From Tubiluchus corallicola (Eukaryota; Priapulida; Priapulimorpha; Priapulimorphida; Tubiluchidae), in NCBI GenBank assembly GCA_030141605.1, contig JAQGDQ010000517.1:93088-157087 (forward strand): a stretch of DNA of 64,000 bases, read 5' to 3'. The notes under the pieces are model-generated. The model did not search any database. It worked only from the letters and a program-made list of their open reading frames with translations, and was not told where the DNA came from. Both the position numbers and the translations under genes were made by a program. Positions 51,201 to 58,900 of the stretch are shown here, piece by piece (positions within the stretch are counted from its first letter, which is position 1; every line of letters starts with the position of its first letter).

Positions 51201-52692
51201 AAATAATGCGCACGCAAGACTGCAAGTACGTTTGTATAGAAACCACAACAACACAACATTCGAGTAAGCTATTAATCATGATACTTTTAAAGTCTATTTA
51301 TTGCTGCACTCATAAAAACTAAGATATGGAAGCAAGCTTTTCATTTTCTCTTCAGTGGAGCAATATGACTATCAGTGAAAACAATGAACATTTAAAATAT
51401 ATCAGCTACTGCACTAGTGCTTACTAAAGGCAAGTTACTATATAGCCTACTCTGAGTTACATGCCAGTGTATTTGTGCATGTAATTGACAGTACTTAGCA
51501 CATTTCTCCTAAGCTTTCCACAGAGAGCTTTAACAGAGGTAGCATCTAAACTTTAGTAAAAAGTTTCAGATGATCTATGCCTGTCATTTCATGTACAGTA
51601 CAGTATATAACAGGTCTCAAGTCTTAGCAGCAGTGGATTTAAGAATTTGTCTGCACACTTCTTTCACTCATTTAAAAACTCCTGGAGTCCTCAAAATGAT
51701 GACAAAAAACTAGTGTTTTAAAACACTGTTAATGAAACCCAAAGAGACTGCAGTTTTTCCAGTATATGCTTATTCATTTATTATATTTTATTGCACATTA
51801 AAATTTTCTTAAGATATGGGCCACCTTAAGAAGTTAAAGTATAAAACAAAAAAAGAAGAAACTTACATACCACCTATTGAAGACTTGCTGTTTTTCAAAA
51901 TATAAGTAAGTGTTAAACTACTTTTGAAAAGTTTTGATGTTTCTAGAAGAGTAAATTGTTTCATACTGGCACAACAATCATAACACTCTTACTAAGAGAA
52001 AAATGATCAAACCTCTCTGTAGTGTTTCTACAAAGATGCACAGTTTTGCCTTGGTTGATCTTGTAAAAATCTCTTCTGGGTCTAAATCAAGAATTAGAGA
52101 TATTGTTTATGTATGCAAAATAACACTGCAATAATTTTACTCATCTATACCACTAATTGCCTCTTCCAGCTTGCATAAAACTTTTAGCTCTCTGCTAAGC
52201 CATGCTACAAGATTTGTGAATTCCTGAGATTTGACGCCTTCACTCACAGCCTGCGTTAGAACACCATCTTCACAAAGCGACCCTTCATACCTGAAGAAAA
52301 AATTTTCACTTTAATAACAGTAATTAAAATTTTACAGCTCACTGTATAATTTCACACACGTAAACGATTTAAAAAAAAACATAGCCTAAATTAATTAATA
52401 CTATTATCTACACCATGGTGCCAACCCACCTAACCTGTGTGTAAATCTAACTGTGTTTTTAGCCCTTACCCACCATGTTTGTTTTGCTTGTTTCACCTCT
52501 TTTCATAATTTATAATATCATCACCAGTTAGCGAGTTGCTTTTGTCAGCGTCTATACTAACCATGCGCACCCCAAACTTTTAGTATGTCGCCAAAGACCT
52601 TTAGATGCATATTATTCAAGACTTCATTGAGATTAGGGGGAAGAAAATTCTCACCCCAAGTCTTCCAGTGCATCAAGTATTTCTTCTTCCAT
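26923..52692 (-). CDS. FAM98A: FAM98 family protein (FAM98A/B-like), complete split gene
   Basis: Coding exons (minus strand, 5' to 3'): 52655-52692, 52151-52290, [52013-52081 optional], 51110-51166, 50122-50279, 49125-49235, 45863-46060, 43412-43511, 40072-40154, 30655-30733, 26923-27287. All junctions are GT/AG, and the phases join without a stop to give 442 residues (465 with the optional exon). The family signature runs throughout: 'LEDLGYEGSLCEDG', 'EFTNLVAWLSRELKVLCKLEE', 'GFAKPPANITPFQLF', 'GKPLLK', 'RLDVTIQSFNWSERMK', 'AVNKVLMGRVPDRGGRP', 'PPPPEMPSFKKRE', then a glycine-rich RGG/GGGGYQ tail. Vertebrate FAM98B/A act in the RTCB-DDX1 tRNA-ligase complex, and FAM98A binds PRMT1. The A/B split is vertebrate, so the symbol is by similarity. 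Divergent with PSMD8. Confidence 0.95.
28290..29470. repeat. Tandem 98-146-bp repeat in FAM98 intron 9, split by a ~600-bp insertion
   Basis: Units carrying TTTC(A/G)TGA ... ATCTA ... GAATTGG.GGAGCCTTAGGCTT recur with their TTTCATG landmarks at 28314, 28460, 28558 and 28703. A further partial unit ('CTTTAGGCTTTTTTCTAAAA' onward, with GCCATATTGAATT...AATGGCGG) resumes at about 29340. The interruption at about 28740-29338 starts with CTGCGTGATGCGTATT, repeated exactly at 29235-29250. Confidence 0.7.
29471..30654. other. Rest of FAM98 intron 9
   Basis: AT-rich intronic sequence. A GATTAGATT/GGATCAGGTC-type short repeat cluster lies at about 30540-30612. No gene seen. Confidence 0.5.
30655..30733 (-). 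CDS. FAM98A: FAM98 coding exon 9
   Basis: Encodes 'VPDRGGRPYEAQPPPPEMPS' and 'FKKREA', the hallmark linker before the glycine-rich tail. Acceptor TTTTTTAG, donor GTAAAG in phase 1. It follows a 9.3-kb intron. Confidence 0.96.
30734..33600. other. FAM98 intron 8, proximal part
   Basis: No coding or RNA gene recognised. The short open frames at 32114-32403 have no support. Confidence 0.5.
33640..36960 (-). mobile_element. Decayed APE-type LINE (CR1/jockey group) in FAM98 intron 8
   Basis: Minus-strand, same orientation as FAM98. In element order: endonuclease pieces at 36189-36440 ('DADVVCITEAWYSESISDSI ... DRRGGSIIAFIK') and 35840-36103 ('GNFNQF' and 'SSDHNTVICHL', the ApE-endonuclease GDFN and SDH motifs). 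Then the EN-RT linker at 35080-35706, RT fingers at 34781-35125 ('WKSITVVPIPKSS ... PISLIAVLCKVLE'), and the post-palm region at 34293-34544 ('NNIKFNSSKSKEMCVNFSR ... LLDVHISDNLTWNVHV'). The catalytic 'DD' palm segment is lost or scrambled between them. The 3' end near 33640 has an imperfect ATTAAAGGTTT tandem. Many frameshifts, so an old copy. Confidence 0.87.
37805..37980 (+). repeat. Intronic direct repeat, copy 1
   Basis: Shares CGACCATC.ACA.CATCAGCC, TAACATGACC, TTCTTCAAGTTG.TTCACA and AGACATATCCCTG with 39077-39239 in the same order and orientation. Confidence 0.8.
39077..39239 (+). repeat. Intronic direct repeat, copy 2
   Basis: Second copy of the 37805-37980 unit, about 1.27 kb away and moderately diverged. 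Confidence 0.8.
39870..39935. repeat. 33-bp tandem duplication
   Basis: TATTTGGCAATTATAGACTC followed by (A/T)CATCTGCACAG, present twice in tandem at 39870 and 39903. Confidence 0.9.
40072..40154 (-). CDS. FAM98A: FAM98 coding exon 8
   Basis: Encodes 'LRKNTQCAVNKVLMGR', the family's 'KTACAINKVLMGR' motif. Acceptor TTTTTAG, donor GTAAGT, ending in phase 0. Confidence 0.95.
40155..43411. other. FAM98 intron 7
   Basis: No gene, RNA or transposon recognised. Confidence 0.5.
43412..43511 (-). CDS. FAM98A: FAM98 coding exon 7
   Basis: Encodes 'GREDKMASVYQPVRLGLSPD' and 'VSVADIVAARE', matching the family's VYQPKR...VSVAHLLAAR block. Acceptor GTTACAG, donor GTATGT in phase 1. Confidence 0.94.
43512..45862. 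other. FAM98 intron 6
   Basis: No gene recognised. An A homopolymer lies near 44096-44111. Confidence 0.5.
45863..46060 (-). CDS. FAM98A: FAM98 coding exon 6
   Basis: 66 codons, phase 0. Contains 'LPPDSLGKPLLKGML' and the highly conserved 'LKRLDVTIQSFNWSERMK'. Acceptor TTTTTCTAG, donor GTATTT. Confidence 0.96.
46061..49124. other. FAM98 intron 5, with one tandem duplication
   Basis: Apart from the 201-bp duplication at about 47530-47942, nothing was recognised. Confidence 0.5.
47530..47942 (+). repeat. ~201-bp tandem duplication in FAM98 intron 5
   Basis: TTGACTAAA.GACATGCTCATTCA starts at 47545 and again at 47746. Each copy continues through CACTGACCATCAGA.GTGGCAT to AAAATAAAAATAAAC..AATAAGCC. 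Copies differ by scattered substitutions and short indels. Confidence 0.88.
49125..49235 (-). CDS. FAM98A: FAM98 coding exon 5
   Basis: Exactly 37 codons, phase 0 at both ends. Contains the near-invariant 'GFAKPPANITPFQLFSKVE'. Acceptor GACAG, donor GTGAGC. Confidence 0.95.
50122..50279 (-). CDS. FAM98A: FAM98 coding exon 4
   Basis: Encodes residues 79-131, including 'LLDFLCSELMAAKM', matching the family's 'LTYLISELEAARM' helix. Acceptor TTTTTTGCAG. The donor could be after GTG (GTATAG, used here) or two codon positions earlier at GTGGTA. Confidence 0.92.
51110..51166 (-). CDS. FAM98A: FAM98 coding exon 3
   Basis: Encodes about residues 60-78 'EDDVSSLMLELSGFLREL', the counterpart of the family's LEVSGLL segment. 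Acceptor CTTTCAG, donor GTAAGA, phase 1 to 1. Confidence 0.92.
52013..52081 (-). CDS. FAM98A: Candidate FAM98 cassette exon (69 nt, symmetric phase 1-1)
   Basis: Preceded by TTGATTTAG and followed by GTTTGA. Exactly 23 codons long, open, and phase-compatible with both neighbours, adding 'PEEIFTRSTKAKLCIFVETL' plus flanking residues between 'EEAIS' and 'EDDVSSL'. Remembered vertebrate FAM98 proteins have no such insert: their length here fits skipping. Could be a lineage-specific or alternative exon, or chance. Confidence 0.5.
52151..52290 (-). CDS. FAM98A: FAM98 coding exon 2
   Basis: Encodes residues 13-59, 'YEGSLCEDGVLTQAVSEG' through 'KVLCKLEEAIS'. The acceptor follows TTTTTTCTTCAG and the donor is GTATAG in phase 1. 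Confidence 0.95.
52655..52692 (-). CDS. FAM98A: FAM98 coding exon 1 (start codon)
   Basis: Begins MEEEILDALEDL, matching the family N terminus. The donor GTGAGA splits the Gly codon (phase 2). The ATG has G at +4. Confidence 0.93.
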
Positions 52693-52879
52693 AAAAAAAG
52701 CCACACAGCAAACTACTTTGAAAGAAAAATGAGAATGGAAAATATCAATGGAAGTAATCGGCAGCACCTAAATGCACCTCATGAAGATTTTCCGATTCTA
52801 TAGGGTATGACTGATACAGCAGAAACACGAAATTATCGGTAGATGGCAGAGCCTTCGATTATGTGTTTCACGAGTCATC
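52693..52879. promoter_or_regulatory. Putative bidirectional promoter, FAM98 / PSMD8
   Basis: Only 187 bp separate the FAM98 and PSMD8 start codons, which point away from each other. Both 5' UTRs and the core promoters must lie here unless there are upstream non-coding exons. No clear TATA box is visible. A GTAGATGGCAG motif (52840-52850) resembles the AAGATGGC element found near many housekeeping start sites. Divergent head-to-head housekeeping pairs often share a promoter, so this call is inference from spacing. Confidence 0.7.
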
Positions 52880-52987
52880 ATGGCTGCGTTAAAAGAGGTT
52901 GTTGTTTTATATCAAAGTTTGACTCAGGAATGGAATAAGAAGAATTTAAATTTAGAAAAATGTGGTCAAATTTTAGCGAAGTTAAAG
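52880..52987 (+). CDS. PSMD8: PSMD8 coding exon 1
   Basis: 36 codons, [19 protein letters not shown] to 'CGQILAKLK', equivalent to the family's 'MYEQLKGEWNRK ... LKCGEELGRLK'. Donor GTATAA, phase 0. Confidence 0.95.
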
Positions 52988-55900
52988 GTATAACTTATTA
53001 GTTTCTTTCTTCTTATTCATCGTCAGTTATTAGTGTAACTTTGGAATTTCTAAGTCAAAAGAAAATCGGCGAATGAGTGATTGAGTGGAATTATAAAAAA
53101 TTTCTTGTGCATTACCCTTAGTGAAATACTAAAAATGCCAGTAGAGAATGGCTTCATAGGTGGTGCATGGATCTAGTTCTAGCCTTACATATGAATATGA
53201 ATACAGGCCTCGCCAACTTTCTTCTTTGTACGCCAGTCAAGTAAAACTCACTCAACTAGATTGCAGTAGTATAGCTAAGATGCGATAGCGCAGATACGTG
53301 ATTATGTGTATATGATGATGATGCAGCCGACTACACTGAACATATTCCTTATATTAACCAAGGATGCCAGAATAATGTATAAATTATAGTTATTAATAAT
53401 GTAAAAAATTATAATGACAGTGTAATATTAATTATGTTACATTTATATGCATATTTATAATAATATTAATTTTATGACATAGATGTTACAACCAGTATTG
53501 TAATTATTTAGAATAAAATAACGAAACTCTAAACCTGGAAACCCTTTCTTAATGTTATGTTCCCAGACTATTTTTAGAGGTACTATATGCATGTCTGGCA
53601 CAGATGGACATTTCTATTTTTAGGAAATGTGTGAGGCATGTAGGTTTTAAAAAGTCACTTACTAGATATATAACTACGCAAATTTCAAATATTTTCATGC
53701 CAGATATTACTTTAATTCTCTTTTGAAAATAGTGGCTTTTTTGTACAAAAATATCCTTATCATTTGTATGTATACTTGTCTAACACTAAACTATAGCACT
53801 TAGGAAATCTGTTGAGTGTAGAGTCAAGTGGTATCCGTATTTTTTAGTCAATAACTTTCGGTGGTATACCGATTGATCCGTGTTTTCTAGACCTATAATG
53901 ACTTTTGGGACACAGATCGGTATTTTTTAAGGCTTACTGCTTTCCTGAATATTGATCTGTACCTCTAATGAAGGCAAGACAACCTTAAAGTTGTGCTGCC
54001 GGATTTAAGCTGCAACATTTTTACTCTGGTGCCCAATCTTTAAGGTAAAAATCTTAGTGTCCACTGTAGTACTTGTAAATGTAAACATATTTATCAAGGC
54101 ATTCCAGTAAACAAGTAATTTAGGAGGATTTCTTCTAAAACCCATCGTGGTTACACGAATTAGGTGGCTGTCATCTATGTGCTGCCATATAACATCCAAA
54201 AATATCTTCTCAGCCAACGAACAAACTTGACTTGCCAGTATTAAATACCGTAGACCATGTAACCCTCCTACCATTGGTTTTAGATCTATATATTAATTAT
54301 CTCTATTAGCTGGTGGTGGCTTTATTTTTTTCAGATTGCATTGACAAGTCTCACTTTCTTGCCAACAAGCAACAATATTGCATCAAAGGAAGAACTCCTT
54401 GTTGCTCGTAAGTATTAATTTAACTGACATGTGTGTGTTCGACTTGATGCTTGCAGGTACAAATTTGACTGACATGGTATAATCAAGCAGTTACCTTGAT
54501 TTGCGCAGGTGTGGGTGTGTAAGATAGTATGTAAGTCAACTCTCACTGTTGAATGTAGGTATTCGTAATGTAGTCATTTGTCACCAGTAGTGGAAAGGTA
54601 GTTGTGATGTGGTGTGCTACTAGCATAAGATCTCAGACCACCTCTGCTACGTTGAGTCAGTTCTTCAAATGACGGCAAATGCACTCTGAATGTGAAAGGT
54701 ACTCAATTCAAGTGCTGGTTGACTCACAATTTTTCAGTGCCTCTTTCTTCAAATAATTGGTTGTTAGGCCTAGTTGTTGTAAGTGTTACGCACATATGTC
54801 TTATTTCATGTGCATGTTTGTCATTTGACTTGTTACTTGGATTAACAGATAAATGTCAAAATTTGTCTGAGAAATGATGACAATGGCGATTGTGAAAATG
54901 GTCATACAGTCTCTTTCAAAAGTTTCAAATAACTTAAAACATTTGGCTTCACAAGTTCTTTAATTAATAAACTTTAATTAATTTAATTAATTAATGAATT
55001 AGTTCACTTAATTAATATTAATATAAGTTCTGCATGCTACTTATTTGTATTTGCACCAACATATAAGATTTCTCACCATTGAAATATACTTTGTTATAAT
55101 ACTTATTAACTATCTTGTGCATTTATAATACAGGAGATGTTTTGGAAGTTGGTGCACAATGGAGTGTGCTCATGAAAGACATCCCCAGCTTTGAGCGCTA
55201 CATGGCACAACTCAAGTGCTACTATTTAGATTATAATAAGTAAGTATTTAAGTTTATGTGTGTCTCTTAAGCATTTGCTTGTCCAAAGAAGAGCTAATAA
55301 GTCTGAACTACTTTAGCAAGTATCATCATTAGATAATTTTTCACACTTGGTCAAATAGTTAAAAGTTTTTGATACTTCAGTGATGCCCATAAAATTGTTT
55401 TGCTGCTTCTAAATTTAATAAATTCACTACCAATTACCTACTCAGCAGTTAAATGGCAACAACACAGCACTTAAAATGTTAGAACAAGTTAGAACAATTT
55501 AAAATGAATTAATAATCACTGATCATATCATTTCTAAATCTTTACTAAATAATTCACCACCTCAGCATCATATATAACTAAACATTATTTTTCCACTTTC
55601 TCATATAACCATTTCATTTATGTATGCACATGTCTTTTGAAGGGACAGTCAAAGGCATCATAGGCATTTGTTTTCACTAATTGGACAATATTACTCCTCT
55701 TCTGGTGTGGAGCTGTGAGCTATTATTATCACCTCAAACTGTATCAGCTCCTGTACTTATGAGCACTTGCTAAACCTGATTTATTTATAGCAAAAAATGA
55801 AATAATAAGAAATAACATTCTAGAATTTGGATCATACGGTTTTCACTGCTCATGGAAACCTTTCTTTTGTTTGACTGTTTTTTGTCATCTCTTTCTTTTT

Positions 55901-58900
55901 CTTATAACTGACCACTTTGACAACACGTGCCTCACTGCATTTAAGAATTTTTTGTTCAGAAGACAATACAACACAAAATTTAAGCAAGCATCACAAGTTT
56001 CTGCCAAATTTTCCGCAAAATGTAGAGCAAATGACAACTTTTCTTGATAAAAATTCATGTCATAATCCCCAAATATCATCAAAGATGTAGTATAGTTTGT
56101 GAACATGGTCGTGAGTTCAAATATGAGACATTCACATACCATCACCACCAACATGATTGTGAGTTTTGTGTCTTTTATTTTTCTTTTGTTTTGGTTCATC
56201 GTGACGATATCTGTTTCAGCTGCAATGGAGCTAGAAATTTTTCTGACTTTTCTGACCAAGTAAATAAGGTAGAAATTAAAAAATGCCATCAACACCCATG
56301 GAAGGATGCTAACAAGAAAAATACGTATCCATTGATAGTACATATGCCAAACTTGATCTGCATACTGTCTGCAGTCAAACACGTAACAGTGTTCTAAGCT
56401 TTCATTGCTGTCAGTGTATGCAGTCATCACTTTAGCTATGCTGTCATTGGTTTGTCTGCAGGTACCTCTGCCATGCCCTTCCTCAACTGGTTTCGTCATG
56501 AAGAAATACGGGACGTGCAAAACAAAACAGAGCACAGATAATGTCCCTAACACTTTATATGCAACAGTTTTCGTGCAAAATTTGTTTGCTTTCAATGGAC
56601 ATTTGGCAAAGATGAAGCGTTCTACTGCAACAGCTGCAACAATCCAGGTGTTCATGGATGCTAGCATGTTCCCAACCGGAGTTATAATATTTAGTATAAA
56701 GAAGATAAGTCCATAGCTAGAGCACTTGTGCCGTCCAGTTGCTTTTATGATCTGGATAATAGCGAGACATAGCATAAGTATTAAATAAGTAGCATCAACC
56801 GACGCTAGAGCCATCAGATAGGTGTAAGCTGATTGCCGTGATAACTTTGAACTGAATATGACAATTACAGTCAATATGTTTGCTGCAATTCCAAATACAC
56901 AGAGAACCAAAATTATAGAGTATACACCATTAAAGGCCACCTTGTACGACGAATCTTCACCCATATTATTAAGGCACTGACATTTTAACTTTACACCATT
57001 TGAAAGTTTTGTCAAAATCTTTGCAAGCTTATGTGCGTTTATGGTTATTGAATAAAAATGTGGAACTTTTTTATCATTTAATGTCTGTAGTAGTCCACAT
57101 CACTGCATTGTTCTTGTTACGCTTTCTTTTTTCACACAACAACTTGTTTTTTGGAGGAATCTTCCAGCACAAGCAACATGTATTCACTAATAAGCGTGAG
57201 TTGCAAATAAGTATCTAGTGTGCTATTGATGACTCTTGCTTTTTCACTGTGATCGTTGTCATCCCATCATTGGTTCTGAGTTGTCGAGTATTGTTAATAA
57301 CGCATCTGCTTTTCATTTTGATCACTGTCATGCCATCAGATGTGGCATAAGAATTATTAAACTGTAGACTGCCAGCTTACGACATTTAATCACTTATGCT
57401 GATGCATGAATTGCTGAGCAGAGTTCACTCTGTGATAATCACATGCTCACTACTTTGTTAATTAATCGTAACTGTGTTTACCAACTTCTTCGTGCCAGTG
57501 TAATAAAACAAAATTATTTAATAAGTAATATCGTGTGGCACAAATAGGTCCTTGGAACATATGCTATTTCATTACAGGTTCGTTAAACTATCAAATTACA
57601 TGCATGTGTGTAATCTCAAGTTTTATGCAAATACTTTTGCCTGAGCTCATGCGCTCCGTGTACAAGTGAATCATATTTAATTCTAGGAACCGTTATGTAA
57701 TTATGGAGGCAGGTAAAAAGAGAAAAATGTCATTCTTTAATAAGAATTTGAACCTGATTCCATTGAAACCTATTCTTCATTAAAATGTGTGCCTTTTTTA
57801 GAATTTAGAGATATGACACGCACAAGTAAAATATTATTTGAAAATGTAGAATTACCAATTATATTTAAATTTGAGACGTGAAAGGGAAATTTTCAAGATT
57901 TCATGATGTACTTCTCAAACTATTCACTTAGTCATTTAAAGTACTCAAAATCTATTTCACACAGTCTTTTTACACCTCAGTTAACAATGAATCTTTAGTT
58001 ATGTGTAGACCTGCACAAAACTGTTTAGTTGCTGCTTATAAAAACTTTTTTTTGTCTTGTGTGCCAAAAATTTGCTCATTATCTAACTTTTTTTATGGCA
58101 CTACACAATTGTTGCTAGTTATTTTTTATCAAATTATCTGCACCAATGATATTGTTAAGCACTACATTATGGAAACAGTAATAATGATTAATAATTTCGG
58201 CTTTGCCTTATTACAGGGAGGACTTACCAGAATCTGCTTACAAGTATCAGCTTCTGGGATTGAATCTTTTATGTTTGTTAGCTCAGAATCGAGTTGCCGA
58301 ATTCCACACTGTAAGTAATTTTGTAATGAGCCTATTGCACAAATTGTTACGTGTGCGATACCCTCTTTATAAATACGTCCTAAAACACATACGTCACTGG
58401 AACGCAGGCGTTAGATGCGTATAGGATTGAAGAGTTTTTCTGGTAATTAACAAAATACTGAACATACTGAACTTTGTTCTGCTTACCATGGCTGACTTGA
58501 AGACATCTGTCTCTATTTGCCATTAAGTGTTGAATGTATGTAAAATGTACTGTTTTGTGTAATTCCTATTAATAAACGTAAGGGCCTATCATTGTAAGAT
58601 CCCAGTCGATAATTCATTCGATTTTTTGAATGTATGGAATGATAATTTGACATATGCTTACAACCAAAGCATCAAAGCCTGCAAAGACAGAAGACATGGC
58701 ACCTTGATGGGGTTGCTACCTTTTAGTTTTGGCAAAAACAATTTAGCAATTTTTTGAATAGCCTTAATATTATTATAGCTTAAAAATACTACAAACTATC
58801 TTTCATAAGTCTTCTGCAAAATGGGTGTATATCTGACTGCCATCATTTTTTTCAAAAAAAGTGAGGCTGTGAAACTTGCTGGCTGCAGGAGTCTTCTTGT

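Larger units (their letters stand above)
49236..52012. other. FAM98 introns 2-4 excluding exons
   Basis: Intronic DNA at 49236-50121, 50280-51109 and 51167-52012. No further gene or repeat family recognised. Confidence 0.5.

Noticed and set aside
56044-56716. Plus-strand frames of 103-117 codons within the GPCR
   Set aside because: Antisense shadows of the receptor coding sequence.
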